A stretch of 64,000 nucleotides of DNA from assembly GCA_950106755.1 (NCBI GenBank), contig OX467084.1, positions 2,170,001 through 2,234,000 on the forward strand, in the 5' to 3' direction. This DNA is from Climacium dendroides (Eukaryota; Streptophyta; Bryopsida; Hypnales; Climaciaceae). The stretch's first letter is position 1; each line of letters starts with the position of its first letter. The notes below the pieces were generated by a model. That model worked only from the letters and a program-made list of their open reading frames with translations, ran no database searches and was not told where the DNA came from. Positions 23,836-34,413 of the stretch are shown here, piece by piece. Both the position numbers and the translations under genes were made by a program.

Positions 23836-24799
23836 TGATTCTGGCATACTCACGCATTCTGAATTGTATATTTCCATACTATATATAGTTCTAAATATGT
23901 ATGTGTAGAAAAATTAAGTACGTTTTTCTGGATGTTGCTGGTGTTCCTAGCTAGAAGAATAAACTAAAATTGCACGATTAACACAAAATCAAGATCCCGA
24001 AAATGAGCTAGGAAGAAAAAACGAATCTTTACAATGAATCTTTATTGTTCCAAAACTGCAAAGAAACTGCATAAATGACTCAAAGAAAACATCATGTAAA
24101 ATACGGCATAGGTTGCTGAATGCGCTCCCCCTATTGTTAACGCAAGAAAGCAAATAGGCCCTACTAATTCATAGAATTAGCAGAGCCTTGCCCGTTTTCT
24201 GATACAAAAGTGCAACTATTCATCTTTGAAGTTTTGTTGTATTTTTGCTATTTCTTAAGCCAACGATTTAGACAGTAATGAGAAGGGATGATTTCGAAGG
24301 TCACCCGTTCATCCTTTAAGGGTTAAGTGTCACAAGTAGATGTGAGGCGTTGGTAACATAACTCCGTTACCGCTCAGTTTGTTCTCATCCATCAAGTTCT
24401 CATCCACCCTCGCTAACCACAGGCAGCCCTCAGTCCTCACATCCTTCGTCCCTCCGCGTTCTTCAAAGGTTCTCTCCGACTTTGATCTTCAACGAGCTTT
24501 GATTGTTCCTTTCGCCATTTTTTCTTCTTCGGGATTGTCTTCGGGATTCTTCGGGATTCTCCGGGATTTTCGACGTGTGAGTAGGACAGTTGGATTGTTG
24601 GACTGTGTGATTATGGGACTGTGGAACTGTCTTCCTTGGCAGTAATTTCAGTTTTTTATTATGGAGTTTGCGCGCATTCTCCCGATCTAACAAGTCCTTG
24701 CCATCTACTCCATGGCCATGACGAAGCTCAAGTCCTTCCATTCATGCTTTCTCTCTCGATTCCCCTAACCTCTGCATCTTCTTCTCCTCCTCTTCCGCC

Positions 24800-25855
24800 A
24801 TGGCGTTTCGCGACAGCCGCGTCGCTCAATTGTTCTTCTGCGTGGGCGGCGTCATGTCCACCCTCGTGGTTTACGGTCTCTTGCAGGAGAAGATCATGCG
24901 CTCCCCTTACGGCACGGAGTTTTTCAATTACCCTCTCTTCATCGTGCTCTGCAACCGCCTTCTCACCTGCTCCATTTGCCTCGCCATTCTCCTCATCCGC
25001 GGCGGACAAATCTCTCCTGCGGCGCCCCTGTATAAGTACGCTGGCGTCTCGTTCTCCAACGTCGCAGCGACCACCTGCCAGTATGAGGCTCTCAAGTACG
25101 TCAGCTTTCCCGTTCAAACCCTCTCGAAGTCCGCCAAGATGGTGCCCGTCATGATTTGGGGGACGGCGATCAACCAGAAGCGGTACAACTGTTACGACTA
25201 CCTCGTGGCGCTTTTGGTCACTCTGGGATGCACCACGTTCTTTTTATCGGGCAGTACTGCGCAGGTGGCGGTGGTGCGCCATCCTGTGAACGGGGAGGAT
25301 AGCCTCTGGGGTTTGGTGCTCATTGCAGGGTATCTGGGATTTGATGGATTCACGAGCACGTTCCAGGACAAGTTGTTCAAAGGTTACAACATGGAAATTT
25401 ACAATCAGATCCTGTATGTGACGCTGTGCTCGTGTGGATTGAGTATGGCAGGGTTGTTTATGCAAGGGCACTGGATGCCCGCATTAGGGTTTGTGTCACG
25501 CCACCCGGATTGCCTGCTGGACATTGCACTGCTCTCGGCAGCCGCGAGTACCAGCCAATTCTTCATTTCGCACACCATTCGCACGTTCGGGGCGCTGGTG
25601 TTTGCGACCATTATGACCACTAGGCAGCTCGTCAGCATTCTGCTTTCGTGCGTGTTTTTTGGGCATCCGCCCACGGCGCCGCAGTGGGCCGGAGCCAGCT
25701 TGGTGTTTGGAGCGCTGTACTTCAAGACCTACCAGAACGCGAAGAAACCCAAAGTGGCCAAGCCAAGTCTGCCGGTGGTAGGAGCTGATGATGAGAAGAC
25801 GCAGCTTATTAGGGTGGATATTGATCGACAAGAGCCATCAAGGGGTGAGAAGTAA
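24800..25855 (+). CDS. UTR5: UDP-galactose/UDP-glucose transporter, UTR2/UTR5 type
   Basis: 351 residues in one exon, about the usual length. It is a multi-pass nucleotide-sugar transporter of the SLC35B group that moves UDP-sugars from cytosol into the ER/Golgi lumen in exchange for nucleotide monophosphate, supplying glycosylation (family knowledge). Visible: about 8-10 hydrophobic segments between residues 8 and 310; GLLQEKIMRSPYG (27-38); TTCQYEALKYVSFPVQTL (91-108), then KSAKMVPVMIWG (110-121); GYLGFDGFTSTFQDKLFKGY (177-196); SQFFISHTIRTFGAL (252-266); and IMTTRQL (271-277). These blocks are hallmarks of plant UTR2/UTR5 proteins. The C-terminal tail (about 315-351) is hydrophilic and cytosolic. 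The ATG at 24800 sits in a GCCATGG context. The absence of introns is worth noting beside the intronless BUD13-like gene. SLC35B PAPS transporters are a less likely alternative. Confidence 0.9.
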   Translation: MAFRDSRVAQLFFCVGGVMSTLVVYGLLQEKIMRSPYGTEFFNYPLFIVLCNRLLTCSICLAILLIRGGQISPAAPLYKYAGVSFSNVAATTCQYEALKYVSFPVQTLSKSAKMVPVMIWGTAINQKRYNCYDYLVALLVTLGCTTFFLSGSTAQVAVVRHPVNGEDSLWGLVLIAGYLGFDGFTSTFQDKLFKGYNMEIYNQILYVTLCSCGLSMAGLFMQGHWMPALGFVSRHPDCLLDIALLSAAASTSQFFISHTIRTFGALVFATIMTTRQLVSILLSCVFFGHPPTAPQWAGASLVFGALYFKTYQNAKKPKVAKPSLPVVGADDEKTQLIRVDIDRQEPSRGEK

Positions 25856-27039
25856 TGTACTGCGTGAATCCATTGGCATATAGCCCCGCAAGGAGGATTT
25901 TATATACGGGTTGTGGAGGATACTTCGAATTTTTGCTGGATCAAACAAGCCAGCTTGAACTCCCGTAGGGAACTGAAATCACATGGTGGAGCGCCTGCGA
26001 TGAACAGGCCTGAGAGTGCTTATCTTGAAAGATTTTTAGCTGCTGTATGTGTTCCTCAAACCAGTCGAATGATTCCAGACAATTTTATTTCCGTCGTGAC
26101 ACAAGGTAGTTTGCTCCTTCGATGCTTTTTTCTCATTTCACTTTCTGGTTTAGTTCTGCATTGTCATCTGGTGAAGTGGGATTGGGATGAGTAATTTTTC
26201 TTTCTCTTTGGCTTCTTATAGAAAGTTTAGTGGTTCTTTGAGATGCTTGCTACCTCTATCGATAGGTCTTACATTTTGGTGTGATGCCGAAGTTAGGGTT
26301 GAATTTTGACCTTACTACTTCCCTGTTTGCATGTTGCATGTTGTGTATGTGAAACTGGTATGAGAAGAGTTGCTTCTATGATGCCTAGGTCTCAATGCAT
26401 TGCTTTCCGTCTATTTGCGCAGGAGGTGAGGTTGACAAGGAATGGAATCCCTTTGATCCTTTTTGGGTTTATTTGGAGGAGCCTTCTTTCACATTTTTCA
26501 AGACTTAGTGTAAGGTATTGAGCTATCGCAGTCTTCGATACGTGACCGTGAATAAGACACGTTTGCTGTTCTGAGAGTACTATTGGGGATGCGGAGAAAG
26601 TAGAAAGTGGAAGGCAGATGATAGTCGGAGCATCTGAACTTGCACTATTCGAAGTGCATGGAACCAATGCTCTCAGGGCATGTTTGCTAGATTGAACACA
26701 ATTATGAGCAAGAAATTGAATTTTGAACCAACATAACGTGATGGAAGGGCATTTTGCAATGGCTGTTCAGAAATTTCACTTCCACAATATTGTTGAGAAT
26801 GGAACTCAAGTCAAAATTTTGAACTCAACGATCATGGCTTCGATTTCAATTCCTTGTACGTGATTTTCGATACCCTTCCCACCAAGTTGGTGCTTACAAG
26901 ATTTGGTTGAGAATTGAGCAAGAAATCAATTATTGATTTCATGAAAGAATTGGGGTTGAAATTGTCGGATTTGGAGTTCAGGAGGATATTTTCATGAATT
27001 CTATGAATTTAATACACACGGCTAGGGATTCACTTGTTT
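25856..27039. other. 3' flank of the transporter gene, nothing recognised
   Basis: The first few hundred bases are probably 3' UTR. Open frames (25913-26194, 26306-26521) lack motifs and similarity I recognise. Confidence 0.45.
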
Positions 27040-27300
27040 TTCCCACAATCTTAACCCTTGAACGATGAGTTGGTCACCGTGGAAATGATCTGTTTTGGTA
27101 CCGTCGTTTTGGTACCGTCTGAATTGTTGGTTTTAAAAAATGCAAAAGTATTCATTGGGAGTCAAACTACTATAGAAGACCTTCCCTTTTCATACAAAAT
27201 TTGGATGATGAATAGTTGTATTTTTTTCCGTCCATGGAGAGATTCTTTGTCATTCATTGGTTGGAAAATGTCATCAGTGTTGTTTATGGGTTAAGAAACT
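27040..27300 (-). repeat. Dispersed repeat right of the transporter gene (inverted copy of about 23.54-23.83 kb)
   Basis: Read on the minus strand it matches the left repeat in order: a 'cttaaac' type lead, then 'aactattcatc', then 'ggaaggtcttctatagtagtttgactcccaatga'-like sequence, then the 'ggttaag' end. The transporter gene therefore lies between inverted copies of this family. Confidence 0.5.
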
Positions 27301-28335
27301 TTTTTGTTTTATCATTGCAATAGAATTGGGATTTACTTAAAAGAGCCATGTTAGCATCAAAAGGGCCAAGAATAGTACTATGATGGTTCACAACATAGTA
27401 AAAAAGTACTAAAAATGTTATTGTTGTGACTACATATAATCAACATTTTGACCTATGTCCCTTGTTCCTAGATATTCTCCAATGTTCCTTGCTCCTTCTA
27501 GATATTCTCCAATGTTTAGAGGGTATGAGGGATTTATTGATCCAAATAAAAAAAGATGTATATAATGTAGATTTTTTTCAAAATGGAGTTGACCAAAGCA
27601 CTTGCACAACATTCTTTCAATTGTGTTTCTTTTGCAACAAAAAAATTATGAATTTGATATGTCTACATATATATGCAGCAATTAGAGGGATTACAATCAA
27701 TCATTGTACCTTATTGAATTAATTTTCTTAGTTTGCAAGTTTTGACCAAACAAAAACAATGTAAAAAATGGCATTGTTTTTCCCCTTCCAATCTCTATGA
27801 AAAAAATACCTTCAAGTTGTAGAAATTTTTATCAGTTTAATGGTCTTTAAACAACCTTGTGAATTTTATCCAATTTCATTGGTTTATCACTCAAGGACAA
27901 TGATATTTTAGTATAGATATTGTTCAAAATTGCCAATTTTGGATACATTGACCAAAATTAAACACAAAAACTTTATTTTTTGAATTATGACTATACATAA
28001 GTGTAATAAACAAATATGGAGACGTGAGATAAAAATTCCAGCCCTCTAGGACTAAAACTCTTGATTTAGATAAAAATGAATATCTATAATTTCCATTACT
28101 AAGTCCTTCAAGATACAAGTATGCAAAATTTCAAAAGTAATTAAGTAATCTACTTTACCCTCCAATGCACCCATAATACCTAGCACACATATAAGCTACC
28201 AATACATTAGAAATTTCCAACACATTTTAGCAAAGTCAAATGGAATGAATGGTGAAAGTATACAATTTAATATTCCATCATCCACCACCATGGAGTAAGG
28301 CCAAAAGCATACACACCTAAAACTTCTAATCATGT
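27301..28335. other. AT-rich intergenic DNA
   Basis: No gene seen. A short direct duplication ('tagatattctccaatgtt' at about 27469 and 27500) lies near 27.5 kb. Homology to the dirigent 3' flank starts at about 28336. Confidence 0.5.
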
Positions 28336-28668
28336 GAAGGAGGTTGTATAATTACTATCTCCAAAAGACTTTGCATGCAAGTGGATATGGGAAGCATCGT
28401 GTAGTCTTCTATGCTAGTTCAATAAAACTTCTCTCAAGCACGAACTTTCAAGACACTCTTTGAGATTCATGGGAACCATCTAGAACTCTTCTATGCCAAT
28501 ACAATAAAACTTCTCTCAAGCACGAACCTTAAAACCTAGTTAAGTCTCCGTGCTCAAGAATCTCAAAGAGTGTCTTGAAAGTGTATGTCTAGGATTGGGC
28601 CTTGTGTAAGACTGAACAATTACTCCATCACTTTAGACCTCGATGTTTTGGGTACACAAGTTCTGCTC
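28336..28668 (-). other. 3' flank of dirigent copy 2, with a local duplication
   Basis: Read on the minus strand this is the dirigent 3' flank. A segment of about 90 bp carrying 'cgtgcttgagagaagtttta' occurs twice (near 28425-28446 and 28508-28530 on the plus strand, as its complement), so the flank has been locally duplicated compared with copies 1 and 3. Confidence 0.55.
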
Positions 28669-29660
28669 CTAAAACTTCTCCACCTTGTCCACCTTGTCCT
28701 CCTTGTGATAATACATCGTGACCTTCACAATTAGATCCAGAGTGTCATCGTTAACGTGCACCAATTCGGTCTGAATGTACCCGCGAACCACGTCTTCGTA
28801 TTCGCCAGTCCCTCCCACACAGTGCAACCTGCTCTCCCCCGGCTTGTTCAGCATGGAGAATTGGCCGTGGAAGGAGAGGGTGCCACCGGGAAGACGCACG
28901 GTATGGGCAATCAGAACACTGGACTCATCCAGAGCAACCTGCAGGGAACACCCAACAACAAGTGCCCGGAAGGAAGTCAATTTCAGAAGGATCCAAATCC
29001 GCGGGAAGAAAGCAATGAACCAAAGGAAGGCTAGCTAGCGAGAATACGAAATCAGGGACGGGAAGTAAGATTGTATCAACGGTAATTCGACTGACTCAGG
29101 GCCTGATTCCATTTGGAGTCGGCTCATGACGCTGGCCAAGGGAAATTCAGTAGACCTGAAGGATGTTAGACCGGTCCTGCCCCAGACTCTCATTCATCAA
29201 CACCCTTGTTAATTACCACCAACCAAGACAGTTCGTGTGAAGGGTCACAGCTACACTCCATTCAACCAAGTGAACGAATGATCCAATTAAGAGGCTCTCC
29301 ATGGGCCACTGGAATTGGAAGTCGACAGCAGTGAGCTAGGGTACGTAGGGTGCTCACGACAGCTTGGAAGCCTTGCATTCGGCCCACAGTTTCGGAATTG
29401 ATGTCCGCCGTGACAGTGAGAGGATCATCAAAAACCGAAAGCGCTCCGAATCCTTCGGTGCGGCCATACCCTCGAACTGTGATGAGGTCGGTGAAATTGG
29501 GCCTGGACACCTTGTCATGCTGGTAGTAGGGCCCCAATTTCTCGTAGTACGCCGCGGCCTCGCCCAAGGGAGCACTGAGCAGCACGACGGCCAGGACCGT
29601 GCCTGCGAGAACCAAAGCAGAAATGGCCGGGCGACGCGGGGAGCTCAAACCGCTGGCCAT
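28669..29660 (-). CDS. Dirigent-like secreted protein, copy 2 (two exons)
   Basis: On the minus strand, exon 1 is 29660-29358 and exon 2 is 28938-28669, with an intron of 419 bp (29357-28939) and the same GT-AG borders as copy 1. The predicted protein (190 residues) is identical to copy 1, including the signal peptide and the DKVDKVEKF end. The intron and promoter also match copy 1, apart from single-base differences at the sites corresponding to 18674 and 19552, where copies 2 and 3 agree with each other. It points towards copy 1, forming an inverted pair about 8.4 kb apart with the tRNA and transporter between. Upstream of the promoter, at 30300-30440, the sequence diverges strongly from copies 1 and 3. 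Confidence 0.85.
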
Positions 29661-30440
29661 GGTGCAACACTGCAGCGAGGAGCTGCCTGCGGACACGAAG
29701 ACCACTCCAAGATGCTCAAGCTGCGAGTGCAATTAATGCGGGTGCAATGCGAGTGAAATGCAGGCTCTGGTGAATGGACTGCACAACCACCGGAATGTTT
29801 ATATTTAGTGACTGGGATGTGGGGACGCCGTGCACCCTGACGAGTCTCCGGGGCTTTGGGTTCATTCCGCAATCCGCATCGATCGGTCAGCCGTTGGACC
29901 GAGACTCGACCAGGTTGTTCGCACAAATGGAAGCTGTCGGAGTCAGCACAGCACCTACACCAGAGAGACCATACTGTAGAACACCTAGAGTCCCGTCTGT
30001 GAGGGTCTAACCCTAAATGGCAAGTTCCGTGACAGGTCGAAGCGCGCACAATGACATCAGAATCCCCTTCCCTCGTGGGAAAGTTTTCAGCGACATTTGG
30101 GTCCTTGAATTCACCCCCACAACTGAAATGTACGATCAGCGTGAATTGCCTGCACGACAACTGGAATGTTTTGGGGGCCTGGGATGTGGGGACGCCCTGA
30201 ACCCTAATCTCCGGGGCCTTGCCGATTATTTGACCAGGGCGCCACCAGAATGGATGGGTTTGTAGTCAGGGATGCCAAGTCAGGTCTTCAGCTTAAGTGT
30301 CTTTCTGAGAATCTGTGATCCTAGAATTGTTTGATGGACTTTAGAGCACTAATGTGCTACCGCATGTTCAAGACAGCCCGGTCCTCCATCTTGAGAGTGA
30401 GTAGTGTCAAAGAAGAGAAACAGAAAAGAAAGTATTCTTC
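29661..30440 (-). promoter_or_regulatory. Dirigent copy 2 promoter and leader
   Basis: Same two-module arrangement as in copy 1, in reverse orientation. The TATA-like box reads as TTTATATTT on the plus strand at 29798-29806. Similarity to the other copies is almost complete to about 30300 and then patchy up to the shared end 'ctcttctttgacac' (complement, about 30407-30420). Confidence 0.65.
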
Positions 30441-30879
30441 AAGTTGAAAATTTGAAGCAACAGTGGAGCAAATTTAGCAAGTTTTTGTAAGCATTGCTGG
30501 GAATAGAGGGAAGTCTTTATGTTCACATCTACATTGGCCAATAGAGCCTAATTGTCTCCCAAACTTCTTATTGACCCTTTAGACATGTAACTCAAACACT
30601 AGAAGTAGGAAATGGAAGTGTTAAAGGCACTTCCAAATTTCAAACGATAATTGTATGTATTAGTACTAGGAACTATCAAATATAATAAAAATATTCTTTT
30701 TATATCCTTTGGTTATAAATTTTATTAAGATTGAGCAAAAACGAAAAAATATTTATGAGACTTAAGTGACAACTTTAGAGCTTCCATAGTGAAGTATGCC
30801 ATAAAAACAAATGTTTGGTTTTTTTCTTCTTAGTAATAGCCATGGTAGTCTTGGAGTAGTTTTAAATTAAACAAAGCCA
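30441..30879. other. Spacer, nothing recognised
   Basis: AT-rich DNA between the end of dirigent block 2 and repeat D2, without open frames of note. Confidence 0.5.
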
Positions 30880-33065
30880 TGGACTTTAAGGGGTAAGGCA
30901 CCCAATTTGAATGAAATAAAATGTAGCACATGTCAAAGGATAGCAAGTTACTTTTGATTGTATAAGGTTACTTTTTAACACGTCTCTCAACTCATTTGCT
31001 ACAAGCATGTCCACTAGCAAATAGTCGAATGGGGCTAGTAATCCAAACTTAATTGGCGTGTCAAAAAACAAATGTCAATTCCTTTAGCAAATTGGTCCCT
31101 CCACCAATGCACTACAAGGAAATAGAAAACAAGGCTATAGTTAGAATTTTAAGGCACCAAAATTAATTCTCATACGATCGAGGCGCTTTGAAATAGAGTC
31201 TAATGGATACCATACCTCGTCCAAGTTGTCCGCATGGTCAAATTCTAGCTGTGGATATTATGCAAGCTACCAAGTCTACCTTTGATGAAAATGTCTGTGG
31301 CAACTAGGATGAACAAAATCCTTTTTAAATTTGATAAAGGAAATATTACCATATTGCTTATTGGCAATAATACTTGAAACCTAGATCTTTGTGTCACACC
31401 ATAGTGCAAGTCAATATGTGGACCATGGTAGGTTGAAGTATGAGAGCCAAAACTTGTAGAGCTAAGCATCAAAAATAAGTAGGGTCTCCAATTGGTGGAA
31501 ATGATGGTGGATGCTAGCCAACATACACTCTCTATATGGCTTGATAGAGATGCTCTAAGCACAAATAATGCATGATTTTCTAATCTAAATTGCCCACATC
31601 TCCCTCAAACCATACACACATCAAATAAATTATAAAGAGTCTATCTTAACAAAAAAATTGCAAAAATGGTAATAAAATATCTACAATGAGTGAGTGTTGA
31701 TGAAGTGCACAAAGTCTGTCAAGGATAGAGTGGGTCTTAGTATTCATGAGAGGTCATGGTTAAAAACACTGTGATTGATTTCAAGATGACAAACAATTGA
31801 TATGCATGAATATTGTTCCATTAATAAGTTTTACATGGATGATTTTCTTTGAATGAATGGGTTTTTTATACTACATATGGTGATTTCAATGTACCAATAA
31901 GCTAACCAAAATCAATTATATATTCAACCCAAAGTCTATTCTTATCTCCATACCTCTATTTTAACCCCTTAGTGCTTTAGCATCCAAAATTGGGATGATG
32001 ATAGAAAGGTTCCAAGGATTTTCTTACCACATAACTTTTTATTCATCCAATTGAATGATTGACTTTAATAAAACCACACTTTTTTGTATTATGAGTTTCA
32101 TAGATTGAGGTATATAATATATATTTATAAAAATATTAAAAAAATAAAATAAAATTCAAAAAAGGATTCAAGTACTAAAGGCTTAAAGATACTCTAAATC
32201 AAAACCTTAAATCAATTCAATATAAACCACTAACTTCTTACAAATCTCAAAGTTTTACAAAATATTCTTCCATCTTGTTTAGGATTTGTATTACAAGGAT
32301 ATCCCCTGGAGTATTGCAATGGTGTGAATTACAAATGTTCATTTGATGCACTCTTGGAACATCTTAAGCCAATTAATATTCCAAAACTACATTTTGAGAA
32401 GGGCTCTAAAACTCAATGTTTCTAGAATGCATGGAGTGCACCAAATTCTACTTATAGCACAAAATTGATTTTTAAAATGTTACTTTTAGCCTTACTCCAA
32501 AACATTTTATTCAAGAGGAAGATCATTTTGAGACAAAGGTAGTATGACATTTGAGTAAAGTACCTTAAAAGACCTACATAACAATCTAAAGCAATGTTGA
32601 CCACCCACACTTTTCTTTTTAGTTCCATTGTGGTTGTTAGTGATCGTACATGCCTATTCATTGTTGATCAAGTACCAACAATGTTTGAATTCTTGAATTC
32701 AAAATATGAAAGAATATGTGCCACTCAAGAAAGAAATAAGAAAATTGGGAGTGCCGTGGATACTTTAACTCTACCTTCAATTACCAATTGTGCTCCAAGG
32801 CATCCATAGTTTCTTTCCAAGAGTTTCTTTGTCATTCCCATACTTCATAGAAAAGAACTATAATCATTTGAGGTTGGTTGCTAAATTATTTTAAACTTTT
32901 GTTTGTAAATATAATGAATTTACATGATTTCAACAATTTTGAAGAAGATTCTTATATTTCAATTGGGTATAAAGATATTTTCCAAGAAGTTCATAATACT
33001 TAGCACTAAAGCAACATAAGAGAGGGAGGAATTAAGGTAAAACAATGCATTGTGATTAGAGTTTG
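30880..33065 (+). repeat. Long dispersed repeat D2 (direct copy of D1 at 16.66-18.30 kb)
   Basis: Aligns over its length with D1, as described there, but is longer because it contains a 553-bp insertion at 31002-31554 and other small indels. D1 and D2 lie in the same orientation outside the inverted dirigent pair. They are too diverged to be LTRs of one young element. Confidence 0.7.
31002..31554. mobile_element. Non-autonomous Harbinger-like DNA transposon, 553 bp
   Basis: The element sits in D2 between two copies of CTA (30999-31001 and 31555-31557). D1 at about 16798 and the inverted partial copy near 57245 have the uninterrupted site 'tttgctaagct', so this is a true insertion. The ends form imperfect inverted repeats: AGCATGTCCACTAGC at the left and, read inward from the right, AGCATCTCTATCAAGC. 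A 3-bp duplication and AGCATCTCC-like ends suit PIF/Harbinger-type MITEs. An open frame on the minus strand (31245-31562) has no transposase motif. Confidence 0.75.
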
Positions 33066-34034
33066 GAGTTTGGCCTCATGCTATTGTTGAAATTTTTTCA
33101 ATTTTTTCCTCACTTAAAGAAAAGTGTGAGAAATAGCAAGTGCAATTGAAATTATATTTTTTTGACAAAATATGAATTTGGTAGGAATTTATGAAGTGTT
33201 CAATGCATCATGGCCCAAAATAGTTTGTAGACTACCCCATAACCAACAAAATCTGAATCCATAATGCATCTTACTATGTAATGTAGTCACAATATTTTCT
33301 AACATGGAAGCAACGTCCGGGGAGTTTCGAGGTTTAGTTATGATCTAGCCGAATTTTTTTGAAGATTTTCGAATGACATAAAGAACATTGAAATGAGGTA
33401 CCAACCTCTAAAATGGCATTATAGGAAATCGATTGGGTAGGGTAAAAAAGTTCTAGCAATTTTATCAGTTATCCTAACAATATTTAGGATATTTGTTGTT
33501 TAAATTTTAGTTTTTTTGGTAGGTAGCCGAGGGAAGTGGAGGTAGGACGGAAATTTTTGACTAAGGACTAAGGGAACTTGGAGGCTTAGATCCTTAGTAA
33601 TTTGCCTAACTAGTCAATATGTTTATTATCCTTTGAAAAATACACTAATACAATGATTTTGGTAAATAGTTGTTAGTTAGTTTGTCAGACTATGAGTCCA
33701 TTAGTTCCTCAAGGCTGTCACTTCAATTAGAGCTCAGGGTTGTCACTTTCAATCACTTCTGCTCACTTGTTGTCTTACTTAGGATTTTGCTTTTAAATTT
33801 CAATCTCTTGCCCACCTTGTGATTTTGCACACAACCAATTTGATTGGGTTTGTGGTTGACAATTTCCTTTCTGTCATTGTGACTTAGTTATTCTCACTTG
33901 CTCAATTGCTTTTTTGGCTCTCGGTCTTTCTCAGTGCTGTTGAAGGACATTTTGCATTTTGGAGCATTTTTGGGCACTGTTTACTTCTTGTTAATGTTTA
34001 AGGGCATTGTATTTGTAATTTGTGAGGAAACTCA
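33066..34034. other. Repeat-like DNA left of the gypsy insertion
   Basis: No coding sequence recognised. The DNA runs into the gypsy target site CAATG (34035-34039) and resumes after 41417. Its pyrimidine-rich end ('ttttggctctcggtctttctc', about 33913) resembles LTR or promoter-leader sequence, but I could not find a partner. Confidence 0.4.
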
Positions 34035-34039
34035 CAATG

Positions 34040-34323
34040 TGTTAGAGACATAACCTCTAAAACCATCTAGCTTCTTTTCTTTTTAGATTAATATTAAAAA
34101 GATGACCTTTGAAAACTTTTAGTTCCTTTTACTTTAGATTAGGTTATATATAAGGGTCGAGGCTAAAGAGTCTTTCAGTCTCGACAATGCATATCTTGGA
34201 GCCATCGCTCACTCTTCTTGTTTGTATACTCATCTTGTTAATTCAAGTTTATATCGGTTTCCGTTTTTAGTTCTTCAGAGTTTTAGTTCTTGTCAAGTAT
34301 TCTTGCATCTTGTATCCTTGACA
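34040..34323 (+). repeat. 5' LTR of the gypsy element
   Basis: 284 bp, TG...CA, aligned end to end with 41137-41412. It contains a TATATAA motif near 34146, the likely promoter. It is 12 bp longer than the 3' LTR just before this motif. Confidence 0.92.
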
Positions 34324-34345
34324 GTTTGTTGGGATTGACTTCATT

Positions 34346-34360
34346 TGAGTATTAGAGTTA
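34346..34360 (+). other. Degenerate primer binding site
   Basis: TGAGTATTAGAGTTA, 22 bp after the 5' LTR, resembles the initiator-tRNA-Met complement TGGTATCAGAGCTA with several mismatches. The spacing is longer than usual, so this is tentative. Confidence 0.4.
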
Positions 34361-34413
34361 CAACAAGGCCACAAACTAGGATTTTATTTTCGGTTATTCT
34401 TGTCTTTTTTAAT

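Noticed and set aside
24463..25831. Several frames of 75-177 codons on both strands over the transporter gene
   Set aside because: Shadows of the 351-residue transporter frame, which alone shows family motifs.
16660..33065. D1 and D2 as the two LTRs of one giant composite element
   Set aside because: They are too diverged, lack TG...CA ends and a target duplication, and a third partial copy exists at 57.2 kb, so they are better seen as independent dispersed repeats.
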